Shown: positions 1 through 8,763 of the stretch, in pieces
Layout: every line of letters begins with the position of its first letter
Numbering within the stretch: position 1 is the stretch's first letter
Origin: an uncultured Allomuricauda sp.
GTDB lineage: Bacteria; Bacteroidota; Bacteroidia; Flavobacteriales; Flavobacteriaceae
Direction of reading: 5' to 3'
DNA length: 64,000 nucleotides
Assembly (NCBI RefSeq): GCF_947499695.1
Contig: NZ_CANMPQ010000001.1
Span: 1,674,001 to 1,738,000, forward strand
The notes under the pieces: generated by a model
What the model saw: the letters and a program-made list of their open reading frames with translations, nothing else
Databases searched by the model: none
What the model was told of the DNA's origin: nothing
Translations under genes and position numbers: made by a program

Positions 1-93
1 GAAAAATTATCAATTCTGGATGGAAAACACGCAAAATATGACAATGAAAAAGGAGCTAAATTTCTTACTTATATATTAAGGTATAAACAATAA
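1..93 (+). CDS. 3' end of an unidentified gene (partial)
   Basis: An open frame runs from the window edge to a TAA stop at 91-93 and gives the last 30 residues of a protein that ends in LRYKQ. The fragment is charged and hydrophilic and shows no motif I recognise. It converges on the next gene, whose stop lies only 13 nt away, and no terminator hairpin is visible between them. Too little is present to name a function, and the start lies outside the window. Confidence 0.5.
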   Translation, partial: EKLSILDGKHAKYDNEKGAKFLTYILRYKQ

Positions 94-106
94 GTTGAAG
101 AAACAC

Positions 107-871
107 TTAAAATGAGGTTTGTTCATTGGAGTTTACAAAACTCACCAACTTGACCAGATCTTCCTTTTCTTTAAAATTGATATTGTTATCCTTAATAAAC
201 TTTTTAACCTCAGTTTGTTTTTCCTTGGAAACGAGTTCCATGAAAGATTTTTTAGAATTCTTGACTCGCTGAGGATTCTTATCACCTATTCCTATATAAT
301 AGGAGTTAGAATTCAAAAATTGTGGAGGCACAGGCTCATGGAATGAGGTTTCGGGTTTTTTGCCCTCTTTGAAATTTTTAGCCTTTTTATGATATAAACT
401 ATACCGTCCGTTTGATACAAGCTCGGACAGATATCCTTCAATTAAGTTCTTTTCAGCATCCAAAAAACTTCGTAGCACATATATTTCATTTCCAATCTCA
501 AAGGATAATCGAGTGCTTTTAGAGATAGCCTCGACCTCATGCTTTTCAGTTTTCTTTGCCTCTATTTCATCTGCATAGGCGTTATACCTCATGAGATAGC
601 TTCCATAGTATTGATCCCCCAAGAATACTTTTCCAATTTGGAAATCCTCATTATAATACATAGAACCTCTTATGTCGGATATTTTAATTGGTTTTCCGTT
701 CCAATTCCTAAGTCTATTGGTTAACTCATTCATATGAGCAGCCATTGTTGTGTTGTTCCAAACAGGTCCAGCTGAACTTAATGCACTTGATCCCTGCTGC
801 GAAAAGCCGTGGCGAGGAAAGAATAGTCCATTGAGTAAAAGCAGTAAACCTAAAAGATGATTGGTTCTCAT
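107..871 (-). CDS. secreted protein of unknown function
   Basis: 254 residues. The N-terminus is a clear signal peptide: MRTNH, a run of Leu from about residue 6 to 16, then a cleavage-like site near GFSQQ. No lipobox Cys is present, so the mature protein should be periplasmic or further exported. The mature part is rich in Lys, Glu, Asn and Tyr and has no enzyme motif I recognise. It stands alone, convergent with the fragment to its left and divergent from the SusC operon to its right. I do not recognise the family. The signal peptide and the unbroken frame make it a real gene. Confidence 0.7.
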   Translation of the reverse strand: MRTNHLLGLLLLLNGLFFPRHGFSQQGSSALSSAGPVWNNTTMAAHMNELTNRLRNWNGKPIKISDIRGSMYYNEDFQIGKVFLGDQYYGSYLMRYNAYADEIEAKKTEKHEVEAISKSTRLSFEIGNEIYVLRSFLDAEKNLIEGYLSELVSNGRYSLYHKKAKNFKEGKKPETSFHEPVPPQFLNSNSYYIGIGDKNPQRVKNSKKSFMELVSKEKQTEVKKFIKDNNINFKEKEDLVKLVSFVNSNEQTSF

Positions 872-1295
872 TATCTTGTTTTAGGATCAATCTACAATTA
901 TTAAAACTTTAGGAGGTACTTCTAAATCGGGGGGCTTCAAATCATAAAACGATTTTATCAAAACGTTCAACAATGCATATCGAGACACAATCATTCCACC
1001 TTCCTAATAAAATTTACAGAATTTGCATTAGTTAAAAACACAGGCTTAAACCCATGGATAGTTAGAAAACCCACAACTTATGGTATTGTTTTATCCATTC
1101 TTAACAGCTCCTATAAGCCTGAAATTACATTCTCAACATTTTATCAATACTACAATTAAGACATCAATAAATTTCTATAATCCACATTGAGACCTACGTA
1201 ATTGCAAAGATCATCTTAAAATTTTAGTAAAATTAGTTTGGATTATTAACATGAAATTATGATTTTAGCGCCTAGCTAATTCAAATAATTTTAAA
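872..1295. other. 424-nt A/T-rich divergent intergenic region
   Basis: This gap separates the leftward secreted protein from the SusC operon and must hold the operon's promoter and a long 5' leader. I found no exact TAnnTTTG -7 element close to the SusC start. The nearest is a 7-nt variant, TAGTTTG, at about 1235. A perfect 8-nt inverted repeat (CAGGCTTA at 1041-1048, TAAGCCTG at 1114-1121) has a 65-nt spacer, so it is weak evidence of structure. No open frame with coding character was seen. Confidence 0.5.
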
Positions 1296-4200
1296 ATGAG
1301 AACAAAACTTAATGGATTGTTAACGCTGTTATTGGCGTTTGTTGTGCAAATTTCCTTTGCACAAGACAAGACGATTTCAGGTACAGTTACGGATTCCTCT
1401 GGTCTTCCGTTGCCTGGGGTCAACATTGTCGTCGAAGGCACCACTAATGGTACCCAAACAGATTTTGATGGTAACTATTCAATCAGTGCCAGTCAAGGTC
1501 AGACACTACTTTTCACCTATATAGGGCAGCGCCCTGCAAGTAGGGCGATCGGCGCGGAGAGCGTTATCAACGTTCAGATGCAGGACGATACCCAGGCCCT
1601 TGAGGAAGTTGTGGTAACGGCCCTTGGTATCAAGAGAGAGAAACAAGCATTGGGTTATGCGGTTACCGAGGTAGGTAGCGAGGACCTAGAGCAAAGACCC
1701 GATGGCGATGTTGCCAGGGTGCTCCAGGGAAAGGCCGCCGGGGTACAGATAACAAACCAGAGTGGACTTTCCGGATCGGGAACAAATATTATAATCCGTG
1801 GTCTATCCACGTTCAGCTCCAGTAACCAGGCGCTGTTCATCGTGGACGGTGTACCTTTCAGTACGGACACCAACTCACAAGGTAGACAGGGTGACCGTCA
1901 GGATTTCATCAACGGTAACAACGGTTCGAGTAGGTTCCTTGACCTTGACCCGAACAGTATCGAGAGCGTGAACGTGCTTAGGGGTCTTGCGGCCGCCACA
2001 CTTTATGGTTCACAGGGACGTAACGGTGTAATCCTTATCACCACCAAGGGTGGTTCATCAAGCGGTGCCGGTCCAAAGAAGACCGAGGTAACGGTAAACT
2101 CCTCCATTTTCTTCAACGAGATAGCATCACTTCCGGATTACCAGAACGAATACGGTAACGGATTTGACCAAGCATTCGGATGGTTCTTCTCCAACTGGGG
2201 CCCAAGCTTCAGGAGAGAGGGAGCAGCAGGATGGGGAGGACAAGCTGCCATTGATGACAATGGTACCCTTGCCCACCCATATTCGACATCAACATCTGCT
2301 ATCCAAGCAGCCTTCCCAGAGTTCCAAGGTCAACGCTATGACTGGAGACCTTATGATAGTGTTGGAAGGTTCTTTAAGACAGGGACCGTGGCCAACACCT
2401 CTGTCAACGTAAGGGGAGCCTCCGATGACGGAAAGATAGGGTACAACGTGAACTACGGTTACCTTAAGGACAACGGTTTCACACCGAACAACAGTGTTAC
2501 GCGTAACACCCTTTCAGTAGGTGGTAGGGCGCAACTCAGCAACAAGTTCTCCGCAACGGGTACATTGAACTATGCAAGGACCAAGTTCACATCGCCACCG
2601 GTGGCACTCAGCCAGGGTAACGGTTCAACAGGAACAGGTTCCTCCGTGTTCGGTCACCTTTGGTTCACACCAAGGAGTATCGATGTACAGGGACTTCCTT
2701 TCCAGAACCCTATCGATGGAAGCAGTGTCTACTACAGACAGAACAACTCCATCCAGCACCCATTGTGGACGGTGAACAATGCCGGTTCCTTCCAGGAGAC
2801 CAACAGGGTGTTCGGACAGGCATCCATTATGTATGACATCAACGATAACCTTAACCTTGTATACAGGGCGGGTATCGATATCTATAGCGAGAACAACACC
2901 AACTTCCAGAACAAGGGAGGTATCGGTGGTGGAGCCAGAACGGTGAGCGGTTTCTATGAGACCTGGAACAACACCAACACCATCTGGGACCACAACTTCC
3001 TTTTGAACGGAGACTATGACATTACCGATAAGATCGGGACCACCTTCAACGTGGGTGCCACTTCAAGACGTGAGATCTTTGACCAGAACGGTGTGGCCAG
3101 TGACGGCCAGCAAGTGTTCGACGTGCTCAGACACTTCAATTACCTTAACCAGAACGAGATCCAACTTTTTGTTGAAAGAAACCTCGTAGGTCTTTACGGT
3201 CAGGTCGATTTTGACTATGACAGTTGGGTATATGTGACCTTGGCCGGACGTAACGACTGGGTATCCAACTTCTCCCAAGAGAACAGGAGCCAGTTCTACC
3301 CATCTGCCAGTGTGTCCTTTATACCGACCGCTGCCATCGATGGCCTAAAGTCGGAGAATGTGCTCAACTACCTTAAGATCCGTGGTGGTCTAGGGGTATC
3401 GGCAAACTTTGAGTCGTCCAACTATCCTATTGCAAGTACGCTTATCCTTGACACTCAGGATGTACAGGACGGATCGGGAGCGAACATCGTGACCAACGAA
3501 GTGGGTACAAGAACAGGTAACCCTGCACTTAAGCCAGAGACCTTGGAAGAGATAGAGATTGGTATCGAATCCCGCTGGTGGGACGGACGCATCACCTTGG
3601 ATGCTTCTGTATATCAAAGGAACACCAACGACCTTATCCTTGACAGACCATTGGATCCAGCTGCCGACCTTGGAACAAGAAGGGTAGCTGTGAACATCGG
3701 TGAGATCCAGTCGGAAGGTGTCGAAGCCGACCTTGGGATCAACTGGTTCAGGGGCAAAGAAGAAGGTGACTTCAGCTGGAAGACCAACCTTAACTTTACC
3801 GCCTACGAGACCACGGTACTTGACCTTGGTGTCGATACCGACCAGGTTGTTTATTCTGGTTTCTCTAACCTTGGTAATGCTGCGATCGAAGGAGAAGCAT
3901 TAGGTGTATTTTTCGGTAGTCGTATCCTAAGGGATGCCAACGGGGACTTTGTAGTAGGGGCCGATGGTAACTACGTACAGGACCCGAACGATGGTATCAT
4001 CGGAGATCCAAACCCGGACTGGGTGGCCAACGTAAGGAACAGTATCTCCTATAAGAACTTCACCCTTGGTTTCCAGTGGAACTATACACAGGGCGGGGAT
4101 GTCTACTCCAGTACAATTTCCACTCTTATGGGTAGAGGATTGATTACTGAGACTGTTAATAGAGAAGATACTTATGTTCTTCCAGGTGTTGATGCCAACG

Positions 4201-4541
4201 GAAACACTAACAACTTGCAAATAAACAACTCAACCTTCTGGTTCAGTAACATCCTTTTCGGACCAAGTGAACTACAGGTATACGATGCCACGACCGTAAG
4301 GTTACAGGAGGCCTCGTTGAGCTATGCGCTTCCAAAGAAGTTCTTGGACAAGACCCCATTTGGAAACTTGACCTTTACCGTTTCAGGTAACAACCTATAC
4401 TTCAGGGCCATCAATACCCCGAAAGGTGCAAACTTCGACCCCAACACGGCCGGTCTGGGTGTATCCAACGGAGCTGGTTTTGATTTCATCAACGGACCAA
4501 GTGCAAGAAGATATGGTCTTAGTGTAAAGGCAACATTCTAA
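1296..4541 (+). CDS. SusC/RagA-family TonB-linked outer membrane receptor
   Basis: 1081 residues, a normal length for the family. In order: a signal peptide (1-22, ending SFAQ), a carboxypeptidase-regulatory-like domain (about 27-105, with the GTVTD start and the DFDGNYSI motif), a plug domain (about 110-255, with IIIRG and VDGVP), and a 22-strand barrel ending in KATF. There is no STN domain, so this receptor should import without FecR-type signalling. SusC proteins form the TonB-driven channel under a SusD lid and bring large nutrients into the periplasm. The SusD partner starts 20 nt downstream. Most of the gene is much richer in G/C-ending codons than its neighbours, with short T-ending patches (see findings). 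The substrate cannot be told from sequence. Confidence 0.97.
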   Translation: MRTKLNGLLTLLLAFVVQISFAQDKTISGTVTDSSGLPLPGVNIVVEGTTNGTQTDFDGNYSISASQGQTLLFTYIGQRPASRAIGAESVINVQMQDDTQALEEVVVTALGIKREKQALGYAVTEVGSEDLEQRPDGDVARVLQGKAAGVQITNQSGLSGSGTNIIIRGLSTFSSSNQALFIVDGVPFSTDTNSQGRQGDRQDFINGNNGSSRFLDLDPNSIESVNVLRGLAAATLYGSQGRNGVILITTKGGSSSGAGPKKTEVTVNSSIFFNEIASLPDYQNEYGNGFDQAFGWFFSNWGPSFRREGAAGWGGQAAIDDNGTLAHPYSTSTSAIQAAFPEFQGQRYDWRPYDSVGRFFKTGTVANTSVNVRGASDDGKIGYNVNYGYLKDNGFTPNNSVTRNTLSVGGRAQLSNKFSATGTLNYARTKFTSPPVALSQGNGSTGTGSSVFGHLWFTPRSIDVQGLPFQNPIDGSSVYYRQNNSIQHPLWTVNNAGSFQETNRVFGQASIMYDINDNLNLVYRAGIDIYSENNTNFQNKGGIGGGARTVSGFYETWNNTNTIWDHNFLLNGDYDITDKIGTTFNVGATSRREIFDQNGVASDGQQVFDVLRHFNYLNQNEIQLFVERNLVGLYGQVDFDYDSWVYVTLAGRNDWVSNFSQENRSQFYPSASVSFIPTAAIDGLKSENVLNYLKIRGGLGVSANFESSNYPIASTLILDTQDVQDGSGANIVTNEVGTRTGNPALKPETLEEIEIGIESRWWDGRITLDASVYQRNTNDLILDRPLDPAADLGTRRVAVNIGEIQSEGVEADLGINWFRGKEEGDFSWKTNLNFTAYETTVLDLGVDTDQVVYSGFSNLGNAAIEGEALGVFFGSRILRDANGDFVVGADGNYVQDPNDGIIGDPNPDWVANVRNSISYKNFTLGFQWNYTQGGDVYSSTISTLMGRGLITETVNREDTYVLPGVDANGNTNNLQINNSTFWFSNILFGPSELQVYDATTVRLQEASLSYALPKKFLDKTPFGNLTFTVSGNNLYFRAINTPKGANFDPNTAGLGVSNGAGFDFINGPSARRYGLSVKATF

Positions 4542-4561
4542 GAACAAAAAATTAAAAGATA

Positions 4562-6271
4562 ATGAAAAGAATAAGTAAAAACATATTTACAGCATTTTGC
4601 GCAATGGCGTTAGTGTTGGTTTCCTGTGAGACCACGGAGTTGGATCTTACCGCGAACCCCAACTTCTTGACCCCGGAGCAATCTTCTCCCGATTTCCTTT
4701 TGAACTCGATCCAGGAGGATTTCGTGAGACAATTTGAAGGGGATGCGGACAATGATCCCAATGATAACTGGGCATCCGGTGGTAACACAACCGGTGACGG
4801 TTTCAACGAGCTCGGGATGGAGCTTACACGTATCGTGAACATGAGCGGTAGGAACTATGTGAGTGTATACCAGGGAAGTGACATGTCGGATGAATGGGAC
4901 AATGCCTACAGGTTATTGGCCAATATCCGTACCATGGAGCCTTTGGCAACAGAAGCAGGACTTACGCACCACATCGCGATAACGCAGTTCATCGAGGCAT
5001 ATCTTTTTGTGACCATGGTGGACTTCTTCGGGGACGTTCCCTATTCTGAAGCTGCCATCGCGGATGACAACTTCAACCCTGTAGCGGATTCGGGGGCATC
5101 CATCTATGATGCTGCTCTTGTTCTGTTGGACCAGGCGATAGCCAATTTTGGAACTGACCCTGCGGCCAAGCCACCGACGGATTTCTATTATGGTGGTGAC
5201 GAGGATCAGTGGATCAGGGCCTGTAACACCCTTAAGATGAAGATCTACCTTCAGAGAAGGTTGGTCGATGGAAGTGCACTGGCAAGTTTCGATGCAATCG
5301 TTACCGGTGGAAACTATATCACCGATACCGCTGATGACTTTCTGTTTGCTTGGGGCGCTACCAGTGCTTCACAGCCTGATAACAGACATCCACGTTATGG
5401 GATCAACTATACTGTTTCAGGAGGTGGTGATTATATGTCCAACTGGTTGATGAACCTTATGGACACCACTGACGATCCAAGGATGCGTTATTATTTCTAC
5501 AGACAGAATGCCACGGTACCTGGTTCAGGAACTACTCCTCCAGATGAAGAGACTTTGAACTGTTCTTTGGAAGCTGCACCGCAGCACTACTTGGACGGAG
5601 GCTTTACCTTCTGTAACCTTCCCAATGGATATTGGGGACGTGACCACGGAGATGCTGACGGTATTCCACCAGATGGTCTTCTTAGAACTGTCTATGGTAC
5701 TTACCCTGTAGGTGGTAAGTTCGATGATGACACTTTTGCTGAAATTGGATTGGTGGCCGGTGCCGCAGGTCTTGGTATCACCAACCTGTTGACCGCTTTC
5801 GGTGCCGATTTCATGATCGCGGAGGCCGCAATGGCATCAGGGGATGCCCCAGGTGCAAAAGCTGCAGTGCTTTCAGCACTTGACAAGTCAGTTGCCAAGG
5901 TACAGGCTTTCTCATCTACAAGATTGGCGGGTGCGGATGCTTCTTTCGAGCCATCGGCAGCTGACGTTACAGCTTACAGTGACGCCGTTGATGCAGCTTG
6001 GGACGCCGCCGATGCGGACGGGCAGTGGAACATCCTTGCAGAGCAGTTGTGGATAGCCAGCTTCGGTAACGGGGTGGATCCTTACAACTTCTATAGAAGA
6101 ACTGGGTTCCCGACAACACTACAGCCGAACCTTGAGCCGAACCCGGATGTTTTCATTCGATCTATGTACTATCCGACTAACTCGGTGAACAACAACTCGA
6201 GCATCAGCCAAAAACCAGATCAGCAACAGCCTGTATTCTGGGATACAGCTGGGGTTCCTGCGGCCAATTAA
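4562..6271 (+). CDS. SusD/RagB-like nutrient-binding lipoprotein (SusD-like_2 type)
   Basis: 569 residues with a lipoprotein signal peptide (lipobox LVSC, Cys at about 21). The ANPNFL motif soon after the Cys is typical of the SusD-like_2 branch and distinct from classical SusD. SusD proteins are surface lipoproteins built on TPR helices that close over the SusC channel and bind the nutrient. The position directly behind susC, with a 20-nt A-rich gap, makes them one transcript and one complex. An Ala/Asp-rich stretch near residues 420-490 is consistent with helical repeats. Start chosen at the ATG that begins the signal peptide. Confidence 0.93.
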   Translation: MKRISKNIFTAFCAMALVLVSCETTELDLTANPNFLTPEQSSPDFLLNSIQEDFVRQFEGDADNDPNDNWASGGNTTGDGFNELGMELTRIVNMSGRNYVSVYQGSDMSDEWDNAYRLLANIRTMEPLATEAGLTHHIAITQFIEAYLFVTMVDFFGDVPYSEAAIADDNFNPVADSGASIYDAALVLLDQAIANFGTDPAAKPPTDFYYGGDEDQWIRACNTLKMKIYLQRRLVDGSALASFDAIVTGGNYITDTADDFLFAWGATSASQPDNRHPRYGINYTVSGGGDYMSNWLMNLMDTTDDPRMRYYFYRQNATVPGSGTTPPDEETLNCSLEAAPQHYLDGGFTFCNLPNGYWGRDHGDADGIPPDGLLRTVYGTYPVGGKFDDDTFAEIGLVAGAAGLGITNLLTAFGADFMIAEAAMASGDAPGAKAAVLSALDKSVAKVQAFSSTRLAGADASFEPSAADVTAYSDAVDAAWDAADADGQWNILAEQLWIASFGNGVDPYNFYRRTGFPTTLQPNLEPNPDVFIRSMYYPTNSVNNNSSISQKPDQQQPVFWDTAGVPAAN

Positions 6272-6281
6272 TAAAAGTGCA

Positions 6282-7175
6282 ATGAAAACAAAATTAGAAT
6301 ACATGAAAAATTTAAGATTATATATAGCTCTGGCACTTGTGGCACTTGTGGCTTCGTGTAGCGAGGATGACAAGGTGACTGTAGGAGTTCAGGAGACTGT
6401 TGCTAGAGGGGCTGTCCTAAGGACCGTATCCTTTGAGAGCACGACCTTCAACGTTTTCGATCCTGCATCGATCTTCGGTGTGACCATCGAGGAACAGGAT
6501 CTTGAAGACGGGGACCTATTGTCGAACATCGAGATCTATGTAGGTTTCGTTGACAACACAGATTCCAACGGAACCACTTCGGCAACGGAGACCCTTGTAA
6601 GCACTGTTGCGGCCTCAGAATTCACTTCTGGGCCAAATGGGCTGCCAAGGACCAGTTTCTCGGTATCCCTGGGTGATGCGCTTTCAGCGCTTGGTGTTGC
6701 AAACACTCCGGCCAATGTGACCGGTGGTGACCAGATCAACATCCGATTGGTGGTAAACCTTACCGATGGAAGATCTTTCACAGATGTGGATGCAACAGGT
6801 AACGTATCCGGTGGATCGTTCTTCTCCTCACCATATGCCTATAGGGCGGGAATCAATTGTATCCCAACATCACCAGTAACCGGTGATTATACATTGACCA
6901 TGGATGATAGCTATGGCGATGGATGGGACGGTGCCTTTATTACGGTGACAATCGATGGTACCAGTACAGATTACACTGTTTCTACCGCGCAAGCGACTAC
7001 TAACACTGAAGTGATCACCGTACCTGGTGGTACCACTGAATTGGTATGGACGTATACCCCAGGAAACTTTGAGGGTGAGCATTCTTATGAGTTGGAAGCT
7101 CCAACAGGTGAAACTGCTGCGGCCGATGGCCCTGGCCCAACTCCTGGTGAGATTGTTTTGAACATCTGTAACTAG
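6282..7175 (+). CDS. small acidic lipoprotein of the SusCD operon
   Basis: 297 residues from the first ATG. A second ATG at 6303 gives a more usual lipoprotein leader (MKNLRLYIAL... VASC) and may be the true start. Directly after the Cys comes SEDDK, an acidic stretch like the lipoprotein export signals that send lipoproteins to the cell surface in Flavobacteriia and Bacteroides. The C-terminal 90 residues begin with DSYGDGWDG, a motif seen in beta-sandwich extracellular domains, and there are two Cys (in AGINC and NICN) that could pair. It lies 10 nt after the susD stop, so it probably serves as an extra surface binder for the same nutrient. Family not recognised. The leader contains a 9-nt tandem repeat at about 6332-6349. 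Confidence 0.8.
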   Translation: MKTKLEYMKNLRLYIALALVALVASCSEDDKVTVGVQETVARGAVLRTVSFESTTFNVFDPASIFGVTIEEQDLEDGDLLSNIEIYVGFVDNTDSNGTTSATETLVSTVAASEFTSGPNGLPRTSFSVSLGDALSALGVANTPANVTGGDQINIRLVVNLTDGRSFTDVDATGNVSGGSFFSSPYAYRAGINCIPTSPVTGDYTLTMDDSYGDGWDGAFITVTIDGTSTDYTVSTAQATTNTEVITVPGGTTELVWTYTPGNFEGEHSYELEAPTGETAAADGPGPTPGEIVLNICN

Positions 7176-7217
7176 TATTTCAGAAAATACATGGCTTTCA
7201 CAAGCCTTGGAAAAGTT

Positions 7218-7244
7218 AAAGGGGCATCTATATGATGTCCCTTT
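7218..7244 (+). terminator. rho-independent-type terminator after the SusCD operon
   Basis: A 10-bp hairpin with one G-U pair: AAAGGGGCAT (7218-7227), 7-nt loop, ATGTCCCTTT (7235-7244), followed by a T-rich stretch. It lies 43 nt after the stop of the lipoprotein gene. It probably ends the three-gene transcript, separating it from the arylsulfotransferase-like gene. Confidence 0.7.
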
Positions 7245-7339
7245 TACTTCTTAATCATTTCTTTAATTAACAAAATACTAAGGTTAGTTTTCAAACTAAA
7301 AAGCGACGGTAACCCCAGTGTGTTTTTCTTAAAATTGCT

Positions 7340-8683
7340 ATGAGAAATTCTATGAAACGTATTACACTTATTTCATTTCTATTATGTTTTGGCATGATTC
7401 ATTATTCATGCAACAACGATGACAATACAACCACTGATGACACACCGCCAATGGACGACAGCGTCATAACTGATGATGATATTGTTACAGACGATGATCC
7501 CATAATTCCACCTGACAAAGCTGGTCAGGTTGAATTTTTCAATCCAAGTAAGGTTGACGATGGATATGTACTTATCAATGATGCAGGTAACGACCGGGTA
7601 TATATTATGGATAAGGAAGCTAACATCCTCCATGAATGGGATTTACCATTTGGCATTGGAAATGATGTAGAACTGCTTTCCGATGGACGTCTTTTAGGAA
7701 TTATGAAAGCTGAAGACCCGGATATTACCTATGGCGGTCAGGGTGGAAAATTACAGTTTGTGAATCCAGATAGCACAGTCGAATGGAATTTTGACTATTC
7801 TTCTCCTGAATATATAACCCATCACGATGTTGAATTGCTTCCCAATGGAAACCTTATTACCCTAGTTTGGGAACAACGGACTGTTGAACAGGCTGAACAG
7901 GCAGGTTCAAGCCTTACAATCCCCATTTTCCCTGAAGCAGTCATAGAAATCAATCCAACAACCGATGAAATTGTTTGGGAATGGCATGCATGGGATCATA
8001 TTATCCAAGATCATGATGATACCAAAGAGAATTTTGGCGTTATCGCAGATAATCCTAGACTTATTGACCTCAATTACGTCACCGATAAAGAGGGGGATAT
8101 TATGCACGCTAATGGTATTGAATATGATGAAGTCAATGACCTTATTTACATCAGTGTTAATTTTTATCATGAAGTTTGGGTAATTGATCATAGCACTACA
8201 ACCGAGGAAGCTGCAACAAATGCTGGAGGAAATTATGGCTTTGGTGGAGATTTAGTTTACCGCTTTGGAAACCCCGAAGTATACGGCAATACTATGGGTG
8301 AAAGACGTTTTTATAACAATCATCACCCAAGACTACTTTCTGGAACCGATATTGGCAAATTTTCAATTTATATGAACGGTGGGGATTTGAACCAGTCCAC
8401 CGCATATGAACTGTTATTGCCTAATCCATTTACCTTACTTCCAAATACGGACAATGAGCCCACTGTTGCATGGAGTTTCACGGATACAGATCTATATGCT
8501 CCGAGAGTTTCCGGTTTGGTAAAAATCCCTACAGGCAATAGACTTATTACTGAAGGTGATTTTGGGGTTTGGGAAGTCTCAGAACCCGGAGAAATTCTTT
8601 GGAAATTTGAAGGCCAGGGCTTTTTCTGGAGAGCCTACCATTATGATAGGGACCATCCCGGCATTATTGCCTTAGGACTTTAG
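7340..8683 (+). CDS. arylsulfotransferase-family (ASST-like) lipoprotein
   Basis: 447 residues. The lipoprotein leader ends in YSC and is followed by a striking Asp/Thr-rich linker of about 35 residues, which suggests surface export. The rest is a beta-propeller with the family's marks: repeated LLPNGN/LLSDGR blade motifs, HHDVELLPNG, HANGIEYDE and NNHHPRLL. The conserved His residues are candidates for the catalytic His of bacterial ASSTs, which move sulfate between phenolic compounds without PAPS. Some family members are uncharacterised, so the activity is inferred. It follows the SusCD terminator by about 95 nt and precedes the VCBS protein. A second ATG at 7352 is possible. Confidence 0.8.
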   Translation: MRNSMKRITLISFLLCFGMIHYSCNNDDNTTTDDTPPMDDSVITDDDIVTDDDPIIPPDKAGQVEFFNPSKVDDGYVLINDAGNDRVYIMDKEANILHEWDLPFGIGNDVELLSDGRLLGIMKAEDPDITYGGQGGKLQFVNPDSTVEWNFDYSSPEYITHHDVELLPNGNLITLVWEQRTVEQAEQAGSSLTIPIFPEAVIEINPTTDEIVWEWHAWDHIIQDHDDTKENFGVIADNPRLIDLNYVTDKEGDIMHANGIEYDEVNDLIYISVNFYHEVWVIDHSTTTEEAATNAGGNYGFGGDLVYRFGNPEVYGNTMGERRFYNNHHPRLLSGTDIGKFSIYMNGGDLNQSTAYELLLPNPFTLLPNTDNEPTVAWSFTDTDLYAPRVSGLVKIPTGNRLITEGDFGVWEVSEPGEILWKFEGQGFFWRAYHYDRDHPGIIALGL

Positions 8684-8763
8684 GACTCATTAGCTGTGTT
8701 AAAAAGAGGTGCACGAAAGCCATCTCTTAGGTAGGAAGCAATTATTTATAGTATATTTCGTCC

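Noticed and set aside
1041..1121. 8-nt inverted repeat CAGGCTTA / TAAGCCTG upstream of susC
   Set aside because: The 65-nt spacer makes a stable hairpin unlikely, and an 8-nt pair in 424 nt can occur by chance.
2625..2993. 122-residue open frame antisense to susC
   Set aside because: It lies wholly inside the susC barrel region on the other strand, has no start context, and its composition (Val/Asp rich) is what the complement of G/C-ending codons gives.
1296..7175. Recent horizontal transfer of the SusCD locus based on its high G+C
   Set aside because: The bias can come from high expression, and the flanks show no integrase, tRNA or repeats. Left as an open question in the mosaic finding.
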